Assembly (NCBI RefSeq): GCF_001096185.1
Contig: NZ_CRPU01000007.1
Location: 57,489 to 121,488, forward strand
Source: Streptococcus pneumoniae
GTDB taxonomy: Bacteria; Bacillota; Bacilli; Lactobacillales; Streptococcaceae
Reading direction: 5' to 3'
Length of the DNA: 64,000 nucleotides
How positions within the stretch are numbered: position 1 is the first letter of the stretch; each line of letters begins with the position of its first letter. The notes under the pieces are model-generated. The model did not search any database and was not told the DNA's origin. It saw nothing but the letters and a program-made list of their open reading frames with translations. Shown piece by piece: positions 20,050 to 28,394 of the stretch. The position numbers were made by a program, and so were the translations under genes.

Positions 20050-20140
20050 TAGATTAACAGATCAGGGCTCTGTCAGGCCGCCACTACCTCGTGTAGGAGA
20101 TTGAACTGCCTACATTCTTCTGCACTAACGATAGGCTTTC
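20050..20140 (-). promoter_or_regulatory. Candidate structured RNA leader between murB and potA
   Basis: On the minus strand the segment GUAGG can pair downstream (UGUAGG at 20109-20114 with CCUACA at 20092-20097, loop 11 nt) or upstream (GUAGGC at 20108-20113 with GCCUAU at 20131-20136). These pairings exclude each other. A further hairpin ACAGA/UCUGU lies at 20057-20073. No terminator with a U-run is seen, so control would act on translation of the TTG-started potA. This is inference from pairing only. Confidence 0.35.
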
Positions 20141-20184
20141 ACCCCCTTCCCATGACATAGCAGCAGCTTTTCAAATACAGCTTC

Positions 20185-21090
20185 TTACTTGCTTTCACCT
20201 AAAATACGGACTTCTCTTTCAAGCGTGATACCTGAGTGTTCCTTGACTTTTTCGATAACAGACTCAATCAAGTCCTCGTAGTCTTTGGCCGTTCCATCTG
20301 CGACATTGATCATAAATCCTGCGTGCTTTTCAGACACTTCTACGCCACCGATACGATAGCCTTTCAAGCCAGCTTCTGAAATTAATTGACCTGCAAAATG
20401 CCCTACTGGACGCTTAAAGACCGAACCACAAGATGGATATTCCAAAGGTTGCTTGAGTTCACGTAGGTGCGTCAAGCGGTCCATTTCTTGCTTGATAACC
20501 TGATGGGTTCCTGGAGCAAGGGCAAATTTAGCTGACAAGACAATTGCACCAGACTCTTGAATGGCTGAGTGGCGGTAACCAAAAGCCAAATCTTTAGCAG
20601 ACAGGGTCTCTATTTCTCCATCCTTGGTCAAGACCTTACAAGACTGCAAGATGTGAGCAATCTCGCCACCATAGGCACCCGCATTCATAAAGACAGCACC
20701 ACCAACGCTTCCAGGAATGCCACAAGCAAACTCAAAACCCGTCAAGCTATGACGAAGGGCAATGCGAGTTGTCTCAATCAAGTTAGCACCAGCTTCTGCT
20801 TCAATGGTATAGCCATCAACGGAAACGTTATTGAGCTTGTCACACAAGATGACAAATCCACGAATCCCACCATCACGAACAATGATGTTGCTAGCATTTC
20901 CAAGAACCATCCAAGGAATATTTTCTTGATTGGCAAATTTAACAAGGCGAGCCAACTCAAAACGATTTCGTGGAAAGACCAAATAATCGGCCTCTCCACC
21001 TACTTTTGTATAACTATAGCTATGCAAGGGTTCCTTAAAACGGATATCAATTCCTTCTAAGATTTCAAGCATTTTTTCTTTTACTGACAT
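20185..21090 (-). CDS. murB: UDP-N-acetylenolpyruvoylglucosamine reductase
   Basis: Makes UDP-MurNAc for peptidoglycan using FAD and NADPH. The 301-aa protein has the FAD-binding motifs [16 protein letters not shown] and [21 protein letters not shown], and the catalytic serine in [11 protein letters not shown]. The ATG follows AAGGAAG. Its promoter is intact, about 40-70 nt from the transposon end. It appears to be co-transcribed with potABCD because no terminator separates them. Confidence 0.96.
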   Translation of the reverse strand: MSVKEKMLEILEGIDIRFKEPLHSYSYTKVGGEADYLVFPRNRFELARLVKFANQENIPWMVLGNASNIIVRDGGIRGFVILCDKLNNVSVDGYTIEAEAGANLIETTRIALRHSLTGFEFACGIPGSVGGAVFMNAGAYGGEIAHILQSCKVLTKDGEIETLSAKDLAFGYRHSAIQESGAIVLSAKFALAPGTHQVIKQEMDRLTHLRELKQPLEYPSCGSVFKRPVGHFAGQLISEAGLKGYRIGGVEVSEKHAGFMINVADGTAKDYEDLIESVIEKVKEHSGITLEREVRILGESK

Positions 21091-21119
21091 GACACTCTTC
21101 CTTTTACAAAATTCATTCC

Positions 21120-21148
21120 ATTATACCATTTTTAAGACCATTTGACGA
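21120..21148 (-). promoter_or_regulatory. murB promoter
   Basis: Extended -10 TGGTATAAT (TATAAT at 21120-21125) with a 17-nt spacer to TCGTCA (21143-21148, 4 of 6 consensus). The Tn916-type end lies only about 40 nt upstream of the -35, so the promoter escaped the insertion. Confidence 0.7.
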
Positions 21149-21322
21149 CCCTAAAAAAATCTTGAGCTTATTTTAAACAAAAACAAAGTATAAATTTCTA
21201 ATTATCTTTTTATATTTTCTTAAATGCTCGTAAAGCCTTATTCTATGTGCTTTCGAGTATTTTTACTGTAGGAAGATACTTCACGTTTCTTTGCATATTT
21301 CCTCATGTCTTAGCTGTCAGAA

Positions 21323-21343
21323 GTGGTAAATAAGTAGTAAATT
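21323..21343. repeat. Integrase arm-binding direct repeats, int end
   Basis: GTGGTAAAT and AGTAGTAAATT are tandem copies of the Tn916 DR-2 type repeat bound by the integrase N-terminal domain. The same motif recurs at the orf24 end. Confidence 0.75.
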
Positions 21344-21354
21344 CATTTGTACTA

Positions 21355-22572
21355 CTAAGCAACAAGACGCTCCTGTTGCTTCTCTTTATTCAAGCGTTTC
21401 ATTTCTGCCATTGCAGAATCGAATGTTGCATGTGCGTAATAGTTCAGCGTCATGGCTATATTAGCATGTCCCATAATGTACTGTAATGCTTTTGGGTTCA
21501 TTCCTGCATTTGCATAGTTGGTACAGAATGTATGTCGCAAACTATGTGGAGTGATGTGTGGTAACTTATCATCATTATACTTGTTGTATTTCTTAACAAG
21601 ACCTTTCATCATACCATTATAGTCACTCGCCACTTTTGGATAGTTCTTTCTATTAAGAAAGAGGAAATCACTATATCCATCAATCTCAACACGCTTATCA
21701 TTCTTTCGATTCGCTAACACTCGCTTAAATGCTTGATAGGCTTCTTCAACCATAGGAACTTGACGTTCACCACTTTTGGTCTTTGGTGTTTCAATGTAGT
21801 ACCCAATTTCAGTATCTCTCAATAGCTGATGGTCTATATTGACAAGACGATTCTCAAAATCTAAATCTGGAAGTGTCAAACCACCAAACTCTGAAATACG
21901 AAGACCTGTTTTTAAGAGTATCAGAATTTCATCATAATTTTTGCTGTAGGTTTTATCAGCTTTCGCAAAGGCTAACAGTTTTTCTTCCTGTTCTCCTGTT
22001 AGTACGGTCTTAGGGACAGTATCATCATCAAGAACTGCATTCAGTTGAAAGTCAAATGGATTCTTCCGAACACAATCATCTTGTATCGCAATGTAGAATG
22101 AAGCCTTTAAAGAACGTTTATAGTTATTGATGGTTTGATAGGCATAACCATTTTCACTCATTCTAATCGCCCATTCTTTAGCGTCTGATGGTTTAATACT
22201 ATCAATACTTCTTGCACCTAACTTGTCTTTCTTCAAAATATCCATAAGATATTTGCGTCCAGTTTCAGTATTTTTTCTAACCTTTGGTCTTTGAGCGTTC
22301 TGTTTTGCGTAAAGCTGGCAGAGTGTCATTTTCTTTCCTACAACATCAATACCATCATGAATGTCTTTCTGTAACTCTGCGATTTTCTCCCTAAGTGAGA
22401 TACAATCACGCTTTCCTGCTGGTACTCTGTCTGTAGCCACAAGTTTCCACGAGTAAACAAATTGCGGTTCTCCAAATGAATCTGTATATTTGTATAAGTA
22501 TCTTCCGTCTTTTCGTTGGCTCTCTCCAGTCTTTAAAATTCGACCTTTATTGTCACGTCTTTTTTCTGACAT
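21355..22572 (-). CDS. int: Tn916-family tyrosine integrase
   Basis: Site-specific recombinase that excises and integrates the element. The 405-aa protein has an N-terminal arm-binding domain, a core-binding domain (about residues 80-180), and a catalytic domain with LKTGLRISEFGGL (first Arg), HSLRHTFCTNYANAG (His-x-x-Arg), MGHANIAMTLNYYAHA (His and the nucleophile Tyr). It lies next to the element end and 81 nt downstream of xis, as in Tn916. Confidence 0.97.
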   Translation of the reverse strand: MSEKRRDNKGRILKTGESQRKDGRYLYKYTDSFGEPQFVYSWKLVATDRVPAGKRDCISLREKIAELQKDIHDGIDVVGKKMTLCQLYAKQNAQRPKVRKNTETGRKYLMDILKKDKLGARSIDSIKPSDAKEWAIRMSENGYAYQTINNYKRSLKASFYIAIQDDCVRKNPFDFQLNAVLDDDTVPKTVLTGEQEEKLLAFAKADKTYSKNYDEILILLKTGLRISEFGGLTLPDLDFENRLVNIDHQLLRDTEIGYYIETPKTKSGERQVPMVEEAYQAFKRVLANRKNDKRVEIDGYSDFLFLNRKNYPKVASDYNGMMKGLVKKYNKYNDDKLPHITPHSLRHTFCTNYANAGMNPKALQYIMGHANIAMTLNYYAHATFDSAMAEMKRLNKEKQQERLVA

Positions 22573-22653
22573 GGCATTTGCTCCTTTCCATTATGGAAAG
22601 AGCCCTGATACGACTTAATACTATTTTATCATATACAAGACCCTTTGGCTACG

Positions 22654-22857
22654 CTAGATTGCGTTCAATGTATCTATAATTTTTTCAAATTGTTTTCGTT
22701 TAACCTGAATACGATTGCCATTCATAATCAGCCAGTTTGCATTTTTATTTTCTTCTGCCAAACGACGCAGCTTGTTTTCGCCAATACGAAAATATTTTGA
22801 CGCTTCTTCAATAGTTAGGGTATAACGCTCCCAAATCGGAATGTCAGTCTGCTTCAT
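22654..22857 (-). CDS. xis: Excisionase
   Basis: A 67-aa winged-helix DNA-bending protein required for excision. The sequence ([20 protein letters not shown]...) matches the Tn916 Xis family in length and motif. The start follows AAAGGAGG. It lies directly upstream of int in the same direction. Confidence 0.95.
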   Translation of the reverse strand: MKQTDIPIWERYTLTIEEASKYFRIGENKLRRLAEENKNANWLIMNGNRIQVKRKQFEKIIDTLNAI

Positions 22858-23316
22858 AAAATCCTCCTTTCCAAATCACTTATTGGATTTCATAAAAGTT
22901 GTTTTACCAGCAATCGAACAGCTTTAGCAAAGCTCACGGGAGTTCCACCCCTGCATGGTTCTCATGTAGCCATACTCATTGCCTGCGACGGTTTTATCAC
23001 GCTCGGACTATTGACTGTATGGGAGTATCATTATCACGATAAGAATGTCGTTGCAGGCAATCCTGCTAAAGATTGCTTCTCGGATCACTAACATGAATCG
23101 CTCGCTATCTTTATAAGATAGGTCATGGCGATTAGTTCCGTTGGCTCTTTTCTTATCGAAACGTATTCGATTACTTTTATTCAGTTTTCAAAGAACAATG
23201 GCTCGTTAGCCTATCAAAACACATTGAAAGCTCAATATGCTTTGGTGGAATAACAAACCTCCCTGTTCGGGAAGCGTGGAATGGTTTAGCACGCTTCCAC
23301 GAAAGGAGAGAGGATA
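22858..23316. other. Non-coding gap of 459 bp between orf8 and xis of the Tn916-type element
   Basis: I see no convincing gene on either strand. It contains a short palindrome CTATCTT-ATA-AAGATAG near 23108-23124, and stretches such as CAGTTTTCAAAGAACAA (near 23181) that resemble rRNA-spacer DNA. A short open stretch ending near 22926 (minus) has no start. It is likely a regulatory or remnant region; Tn916 annotations place a small orf5 here, which I could not verify. Confidence 0.5.
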
Positions 23317-23547
23317 TTACTTAATTTCAAATGACAAAATCTTTGTAATCAGTCTGGTTTCCATTCTTCCACGTAAGACTTCATCAACGACCATACTTTG
23401 ATTGCCATATTCATCTTTCATAAGTCGTAGGGAACGCTTCGTTATGTACCCTCTGTAATGATGTAGAATCTGGTTAATCGCTTCGGTATCGCCATCTGTT
23501 GCCTTTACAATGAGAGGAAAGGGAATCATAGGATATTGTGTTTTCAT
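23317..23547 (-). CDS. Tn916 orf8-type helix-turn-helix protein
   Basis: A 76-aa protein, MKTQYPMIPFPLIVKATDGD..., conserved next to the sigma-like gene in Tn916 elements, with a helix-turn-helix region near the N-terminus (ATDGDTEAINQILHHYRGYI). Its start overlaps the sigma-like gene stop by 4 nt. In Tn916 the orf7-orf8 pair positively drives transcription through xis, int and, in the circle, the transfer genes. Confidence 0.9.
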   Translation of the reverse strand: MKTQYPMIPFPLIVKATDGDTEAINQILHHYRGYITKRSLRLMKDEYGNQSMVVDEVLRGRMETRLITKILSFEIK

Positions 23548-23975
23548 TCTTCAAATTCCTCCATAAACTTTTTAATTAAGGCTAGTCCACTGGTTCTATG
23601 CCGATAGACAGTAGAACGGTTCAATTTCAACAGGTCTGCAATTTCTGAATCGCTCATGTCCATAAAGTAAAACAGCAGTAGAATTTCACGTTTCTTGTCT
23701 GGCAACTCACGTAATGCTTCACTCAACAAATCATTTTCAACGCCTACTGATAACCCATTGAGTGTAAAAATCTGAAAGTCAGTTGAATAGTTATCTGTTG
23801 TCGCAAACTGGCTAACAAGATAATCGCCAACATCCGAAAAGGACACCTCACGCTTTGCAATCCTTGAAAGATAAAGCATATAATTCTTTCGCTCGTCTTC
23901 CATAGCACGTTTACAGATATAGTCAAACTGATTTTCTATTGTGGTCTGAAAAGAAGATGGTTTCATGTTTCTCAC
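23544..23975 (-). CDS. Tn916 orf7-type RNA polymerase sigma-like factor
   Basis: A 143-aa protein with a sigma region 4-like C-terminus: LPDKKREILLLFYFMDMSDSE and AD LLKLNRSTVYRHR form a helix-turn-helix. In Tn916 it is the upstream positive regulator of the excision and transfer transcript. It sits opposite the orf9-type repressor with a shared promoter region. Confidence 0.92.
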   Translation of the reverse strand: MRNMKPSSFQTTIENQFDYICKRAMEDERKNYMLYLSRIAKREVSFSDVGDYLVSQFATTDNYSTDFQIFTLNGLSVGVENDLLSEALRELPDKKREILLLFYFMDMSDSEIADLLKLNRSTVYRHRTSGLALIKKFMEEFEE

Positions 23976-24194
23976 CCCCTTTCTGTCTAGGAAAGGAAGT
24001 GAGCCTTGCTCGTTTATCTCCTTTCACTCTTAGTCCCAATGTGAAAGGGGGATTTGTTGCATTACTGATAAATAAACTTTGTAAAAAAGTTCTGAATAGC
24101 CAAAAAAGCATATAAACAGATTTATTTCTCTGTTTACATGCTTCTGTTATTCTATCTATATGATTTATAAAACCACATTGGTGGACGTACTTAT

Positions 24195-24266
24195 CTATTG
24201 CAGATAGACGACTTTTTTTGACAAGAACCCAATGTAAGGAAATTTATTGTATATGATGTACTTCAT
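24195..24266 (-). CDS. Possible 23-codon leader ORF upstream of orf7
   Basis: ATG at 24266 to TAG at 24195, peptide MKYIIYNKFPYIGFLSKKVV plus three residues, rich in Lys, Tyr and Ile. GGAGG lies 11 nt upstream, somewhat far. The end of the ORF overlaps a small hairpin. I do not recall it being annotated; it may be a leader peptide or chance. Confidence 0.25.
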   Translation of the reverse strand: MKYIIYNKFPYIGFLSKKVVYLQ

Positions 24267-24330
24267 GGCGACGTTGACCTCCAACAAACCGCCATTTGGA
24301 AGTAATATACAATATTTTAACAGCGTAAAT

Positions 24331-24380
24331 AGCACTACCATATAACGGTTTTTTTTATTGGCGTTTAGTAGTGCTTTTTA
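24331..24380 (+). terminator. Hairpin with T-run upstream of orf9
   Basis: AGCACTAC (24331-24338) and GTAGTGCT (24368-24375) enclose 29 nt and are followed by TTTTTA. It would stop plus-strand transcripts about 95 nt before the orf9-type gene. Confidence 0.5.
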
Positions 24381-24470
24381 TTAAATATAAACCTATAAAC
24401 CATATAACACGTTTTTCTATACCTGTTTTTAATTCAGTAGGAACAATAAAATGTATAGAGGTGGTCTACT

Positions 24471-24824
24471 ATGCGTAAAAAAGAAGATAAATATGATTTT
24501 AGAGCCTTTGGTTTAGCCATTAAAGAAGCTCGATTGAAACGAGGTTTAACTCGTGAACAAGTGGGAGCATTGATTGAAATTGACCCACGGTACTTAACTA
24601 ATATTGAAAATAAAGGGCAACACCCCAGCATACAAGTTCTTTATGACCTTGTATCGTTACTTCATGTTTCCGTTGATGAATTTTTCTTACCTGCTAATAA
24701 CTTGGTAAAAAGCACCCGACGATTACAGATAGAGAAATACATGGATAGCTTTACAGACAAAGAACTATCCTTAATGGAATCTTTAGCCAGCGGTATCAAC
24801 GAAGCAAGAAACATCGAAGACTAA
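24471..24824 (+). CDS. Tn916 orf9-type XRE-family repressor
   Basis: A 117-aa protein with an N-terminal helix-turn-helix of the Cro/cI type: [20 protein letters not shown]...[17 protein letters not shown], followed by a C-terminal helical domain. The ATG follows GAGGTGG. It is the only gene of the element on the plus strand, opposite orf7, and in Tn916 it is taken to repress the orf7 promoter. Confidence 0.92.
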   Translation: MRKKEDKYDFRAFGLAIKEARLKRGLTREQVGALIEIDPRYLTNIENKGQHPSIQVLYDLVSLLHVSVDEFFLPANNLVKSTRRLQIEKYMDSFTDKELSLMESLASGINEARNIED

Positions 24825-24850
24825 TTAAAAGAATCCATACATAACGGAAA

Positions 24851-24893
24851 GAGCCGATAAAATGAGATTGTATTAATCTCATTTTATCGGCTC
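24851..24893. terminator. Perfect 19-bp inverted repeat between orf9 and the orf6-type gene
   Basis: GAGCCGATAAAATGAGATT and its exact complement are separated by 5 nt. It lies between the convergent orf9-type gene (plus) and orf6-type gene (minus). There is no clear T-run, so a terminator or processing role is inferred. Confidence 0.55.
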
Positions 24894-24898
24894 TGCGT

Positions 24899-25072
24899 CT
24901 ATGCGTCTGGCTCTGTAATCACAGTTACTTTGAACTGCTTTATTTCAATTAAATTTTCTTGTCTGCATTTCGGACAATAGAGGGGGAATTTTTTTAATTC
25001 AGTATCTTCCCTTATCTTTAATCGTGTTTTATTTCCACATACAGGACACAATATCCACTTGTAGTTTATAAT
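24899..25072 (-). CDS. Cysteine-rich KTR-motif protein (Tn916 orf6 type), probable ATT start
   Basis: The frame encodes about 57 aa with two CxxC pairs (WILCPVCGNKTR and LYCPKCRQEN), a zinc-ribbon pattern with the KTR motif. No ATG, GTG or usable TTG follows the strong GGAGG (25081-25085). An ATT at 25072 sits 8 nt after it, giving MINYKWILCPVC. A TAG at 24899-24901 ends it; four more sense codons follow before the next in-frame stop, and from memory other Tn916 copies read on there. It lies downstream of tet(M) and is probably co-transcribed. Function unknown. Confidence 0.7.
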   Translation of the reverse strand: MINYKWILCPVCGNKTRLKIREDTELKKFPLYCPKCRQENLIEIKQFKVTVITEPDA

Positions 25073-25169
25073 AACTATCTCCTCCTTTACACTTTAATTC
25101 AAATCTTTATTAAAAAATATTTCATCTTATTTAACAAGAAACCATATTTATATAACAACATAAAATACA

Positions 25170-27089
25170 CTAAGTTATTTTATTGAACATATATCGTACT
25201 TTATCTATCCGACTATTTGGACGACGGGGCTGGCAAACAGGTTCACCGGTAGTAACATGGTACCCTTTTAACTCTGTTAAACAAACACTACGTCCATTTG
25301 TAAAGAAAGTTAAATCACTACGATATTCTTGAATACACCGAGCAGGGATTTCTCCACTAAGAATGACCTCATTATTTTTCAATTGAGTGTCTACGATGTT
25401 CGCACAATATTTAGGAGCATCGTTGTATGCTCGTAAAAGATATTCCTGTGGCGCATAAATTTTAAAACTAAGATATGGCTCTAACAATTCTGTTCCAGCT
25501 TTTTTTAAGACTTGTTCCAATACAATAGGAGCAAGCATCCGAAAATCTGCTGGGGTACTAACAGGGCTATAGTATAAGCCATACTTAAAACAGATTTTAC
25601 AGTCCGTCACATTCCAACCATATAATCCTTGTTCGCAACCATAGCGTATCCCTTCCATAACTGCATTTTGAAATGATTGATTTAAGTATCCAAGAGAAAC
25701 CGAGCTCTCATACTGCATTCCACTTCCCAACGGAAGCGGTGATACAGATAAACCAATGGAAGCCCAGAAAGGATTTGGCGGCACTTCGATGTGAATGGTA
25801 TACTCTGCTTTTTTTAACGGTCTTTCCATATAAATGACTGTAGGCTCTTTTATTTCTATCTCCACATGATACTTTTCTTGCAGCAGAGCACAAGTCACTT
25901 CCATTTGTACTTTCCCTAAGAAAGAAAGTATGATTTCATGTGTCGCAGAATCCACATAATATCGCAGAAGCGGGTCACTGTCAGAGATTTCTAAAAGTGC
26001 ATCAAGTAACATTTCCCTTTGTTGAGGTTTGCTCGGTTCAACAGTCGTTTGCAGCAGAGGGAGGGGATTTTCAATTCTCTCTCTCTGTGGCAATAGCTTT
26101 GTATCTCCAAGAACACTATTTAACTTCAAAAACTCATTCTGCAAAATAACAATTTCCCCGGAATAAGCCTTATCAATTTTACATAATTCACCATTTATTG
26201 AAGTATACATTTCTGTAATTTTTATTTTTTCCTTTTCCGATATTCTAACCGAATCTCGCAAATGCAGTACGCCACTATAAAGACGTATATATGCAAGACG
26301 CTGTCTTTTTTCCGAATACTCAATTTTGAAAACTTTTCCGCAAAGTTCAGACTGACCTCGATGTGTTGATGAATAAAATTTATTCGTAATCACTTCTATA
26401 AGGTTATCAATCCCTATATTGTTTTTTGCACTTCCGTGATAAACAGGGAACAGGGAACAATTATGAAATCTTATGCTTTCCTCTTGTTCGAGTTCCAATG
26501 CTTCTAATGATTTACCGGACATATATTTCTCTAAAAGGTCATCGTTTCCCTCTATTACCGTATCCCATTGTTCAGATTCGGTAAAGTTCGTCACACACAT
26601 ATTAGGATACAGTTCTACCTTCTGTTTGATTACAATTTCGGCAGAAAGTTTCTCTTTAATATCCTGATAAACCGTTGATAAATCAATTCCATTTTGGTCA
26701 ATCTTATTGATAAAAAAGATTGTGGGAATCCCCATTTTCCTAAGTGCATGAAATAATATACGAGTTTGTGCTTGTACGCCATCTTTTGCAGAAATCAGTA
26801 GAATTGCCCCATCTAAAACTGATAATGAACGATATACTTCTGCTAAGAAATCCATATGTCCTGGCGTGTCTATGATGTTCACCTTCGTATTTTCCCACTG
26901 AAAAGAGGTTATTCCTGTCTGAATTGTAATTCCTCTCTGACGTTCTAAAAGCGTATTATCCGTCCTCGTTGTACCTTTGTCCACGCTTCCTAATTCTGTA
27001 ATCGCTCCACTGTTATATAATAAGCTTTCTGTTAAGGTAGTTTTTCCTGCATCAACATGAGCTAAAACTCCAATATTAATAATTTTCAT
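25170..27089 (-). CDS. tet(M): Tetracycline ribosomal protection protein Tet(M)
   Basis: A 639-aa EF-G-like GTPase that removes tetracycline from the ribosome. The G motifs are present: AHVDAGKTT (G1, residues 10-18), RGITIQT (G2), DTPGHMDF (G3), NKIDQ (G4). Domain III-V regions follow to the usual RYMFNKIT-type C-terminus. I chose the ATG at 27089 (MKIINIGV, the known start), not the in-frame ATG at 27104, because GGAGG (27098-27102) precedes it. Full length, no frameshift, so the element should confer tetracycline and minocycline resistance. Confidence 0.98.
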   Translation of the reverse strand: MKIINIGVLAHVDAGKTTLTESLLYNSGAITELGSVDKGTTRTDNTLLERQRGITIQTGITSFQWENTKVNIIDTPGHMDFLAEVYRSLSVLDGAILLISAKDGVQAQTRILFHALRKMGIPTIFFINKIDQNGIDLSTVYQDIKEKLSAEIVIKQKVELYPNMCVTNFTESEQWDTVIEGNDDLLEKYMSGKSLEALELEQEESIRFHNCSLFPVYHGSAKNNIGIDNLIEVITNKFYSSTHRGQSELCGKVFKIEYSEKRQRLAYIRLYSGVLHLRDSVRISEKEKIKITEMYTSINGELCKIDKAYSGEIVILQNEFLKLNSVLGDTKLLPQRERIENPLPLLQTTVEPSKPQQREMLLDALLEISDSDPLLRYYVDSATHEIILSFLGKVQMEVTCALLQEKYHVEIEIKEPTVIYMERPLKKAEYTIHIEVPPNPFWASIGLSVSPLPLGSGMQYESSVSLGYLNQSFQNAVMEGIRYGCEQGLYGWNVTDCKICFKYGLYYSPVSTPADFRMLAPIVLEQVLKKAGTELLEPYLSFKIYAPQEYLLRAYNDAPKYCANIVDTQLKNNEVILSGEIPARCIQEYRSDLTFFTNGRSVCLTELKGYHVTTGEPVCQPRRPNSRIDKVRYMFNKIT

Positions 27090-27104
27090 GTGATTTTCCT
27101 CCAT

Positions 27105-27191
27105 TCAAAAACCCAAAAGGGCATAAAAATCCCAGTGATAAATACTTTTATCACTGGGATTTTTATGCATAACCATAGGTATACAAAGCAT
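27105..27191 (-). CDS. tet(M) leader peptide (Tn916 orf12)
   Basis: A 28-codon ORF, MLCIPMVMHKNPSDKSIYHW plus eight residues, ending 15 nt before the tet(M) ATG. Its coding sequence spans the large 20-bp inverted repeat. In Tn916 ribosome position on this leader is tied to transcription attenuation of tet(M) by tetracycline. Confidence 0.88.
   Translation of the reverse strand: MLCIPMVMHKNPSDKSIYHWDFYALLGF
27121..27168 (-). terminator. Attenuator hairpin in the tet(M) leader
   Basis: Perfect 20-bp arms at 27121-27140 and 27149-27168 with an 8-nt loop; the 3' arm ends in TTTTTATG on the minus strand. It overlaps the leader ORF, so translating ribosomes can prevent it from forming. Confidence 0.8.
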
Positions 27192-27229
27192 ACAGATATT
27201 CTCTGGATACTTTAGAATCACATGATAAA

Positions 27230-27336
27230 GGTATTCTTAAACTGGGTACAAAAAACTAAGCCCTCCTAAAAAAGGACATCTAATTATTTGTTCCTGCTAT
27301 CAAATTGACAGTTTATTTAAGAATACCTTGCCGCAT
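27230..27336 (-). promoter_or_regulatory. Upstream tet(M) leader: 12-bp inverted repeat and 7-codon ORF
   Basis: Arms GGTATTCTTAAA (minus, 27316-27327) and TTTAAGAATACC (27230-27241) pair perfectly. The 5' arm lies inside a 7-codon ORF, MRQGILK (ATG 27336, TAA 27313-27315), preceded by AAGGAG (27346-27351) 9 nt upstream. This resembles a second translated leader acting before the known one. Confidence 0.5.
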
Positions 27337-27367
27337 ATTTATTAACTCCTTTTAAATAGTCACTTAA

Positions 27368-27396
27368 ATAATAGCACGTAAGAGCATATTTGTCAA
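27368..27396 (-). promoter_or_regulatory. tet(M) promoter
   Basis: Minus-strand TTGACA (27391-27396), 17 nt, TATTAT (27368-27373): a near-perfect sigma-A promoter. In Tn916 this transcript can read on through the regulatory genes and, in the circular form, into the transfer genes. Confidence 0.85.
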
Positions 27397-27415
27397 GGAA
27401 TCTCCAATTTTTTAT

Positions 27416-27456
27416 CAAAAAGAGTACATGATTACAAAGTATCTGTAATCATGTAC
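27416..27456 (-). terminator. Terminator at the end of the conjugation module
   Basis: GTACATGATTAC (27424-27435) and its complement (27445-27456) with a 9-nt loop, followed on the minus strand by TCTTTTTG. It lies 10 nt after the orf13 stop and just before the tet(M) promoter. Confidence 0.85.
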
Positions 27457-27465
27457 CAATATTTG

Positions 27466-28380
27466 TTATTTTACAATCTTCCAATTACTCCCGTTCTTTT
27501 CAAGTACCAAATCAAATTGAGATACCTGCGTTGCTTTGGTCTGCTGGTCGATATACTCCACTGTCAGCGATACCGTGACTTGATTATCCTTACGATTGTG
27601 AATAGGATTTACCAGTTCTTGAAAGATGTACTCTTTTCCGATTGGTTTTAATATCCCGTCATTCACATAGTAGGAAAGTTCACTGGCTGTCGCTGTAGGA
27701 TAGAGCTTGAAGAACGTCGTTAAAAACTCATTGATTTCATTGGTTGTAATGGAATCAACCGTCCCCTCACTTTCAATGGCTTTTGGTTTATAACTTGATT
27801 TCTTAGGTATGTTGGTAATGGTCGGATTCTTAACCAGTACCATATTTCCAGAACCATCTACATAGACACTCACTATATAAGCAGAGTGGACGGTCTTTGT
27901 ATTTTCTCCCTCTGTAATGAGCTGGTCTACACTGTAGGTTACATTAAACTCATTGTCGCCAGTTGGCTCTACCGTCCATATCTGAAATCCTCTTACAGAA
28001 GACGATACAGGAATATCTTTGCGTACTGTATCAACATTGAGAGCTTGAAGTTCATCTGTCAGATAGCCTTTTAGACTTTCCATTCGATTATCAATGGACT
28101 TATCGGATTGCTCCCATGAATAGTAGACTTTCGCAAAGTTCTCTACAAAATTTTCTACATGATGAGTATCAACGTATTCCTTTTCTATGATAGTTGTTTC
28201 GTGAATAGTATGAGTATCTATAGCTGTAAAGTGCTTGAATATCGCAAAGCTGAAACTAAGCCCTAAAAGTACCCATAGGACAATCACAACCTTTTTACGA
28301 GGATTGACCTTATAGACACGAGGTTTCTTTTCCTTTGGTGTCTGTTTTTCTGTATTCTGATTTTTTCCGAATTTCATCAT
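27466..28380 (-). CDS. Conjugal transfer protein TcpC family (Tn916 orf13)
   Basis: A 304-aa membrane-anchored protein: a basic cytoplasmic N-terminus, one transmembrane segment (VVIVLWVLLGLSFSFAIF, about residues 31-48), then an extracellular part with two NTF2-like domains. It corresponds to VirB8-like TcpC/ConB, a scaffold of the Gram-positive conjugation channel. It is the last gene of the transfer operon. Confidence 0.92.
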   Translation of the reverse strand: MMKFGKNQNTEKQTPKEKKPRVYKVNPRKKVVIVLWVLLGLSFSFAIFKHFTAIDTHTIHETTIIEKEYVDTHHVENFVENFAKVYYSWEQSDKSIDNRMESLKGYLTDELQALNVDTVRKDIPVSSSVRGFQIWTVEPTGDNEFNVTYSVDQLITEGENTKTVHSAYIVSVYVDGSGNMVLVKNPTITNIPKKSSYKPKAIESEGTVDSITTNEINEFLTTFFKLYPTATASELSYYVNDGILKPIGKEYIFQELVNPIHNRKDNQVTVSLTVEYIDQQTKATQVSQFDLVLEKNGSNWKIVK

Positions 28381-28394
28381 TGAATCGTCCTTTC

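Larger units (their letters stand above)
24112..24470. other. Divergent regulatory gap of the Tn916-type element (orf7/orf9 promoters)
   Basis: 359 bp with little coding content. A hairpin TCTATctgcaATAGA (minus, 24191-24208) precedes orf7. GTATTGTATATTAC-like and ATATACAAT-like arms flank 24245-24312. A plus-strand terminator-like hairpin lies at 24331-24380. A possible 23-codon ORF is listed separately. Confidence 0.5.

Noticed and set aside
23923-24111. 62-codon minus-strand frame overlapping the sigma-like gene start
   Set aside because: No ribosome site, poor composition, and it overlaps the orf7 start region in another frame. It may correspond to an old annotation in Tn916, but I cannot support it.
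27090-27104. ATG at 27104 as the tet(M) start
   Set aside because: GGAGG lies between it and the well-known start MKIINIGV at 27089, and it would overlap the leader-peptide region.
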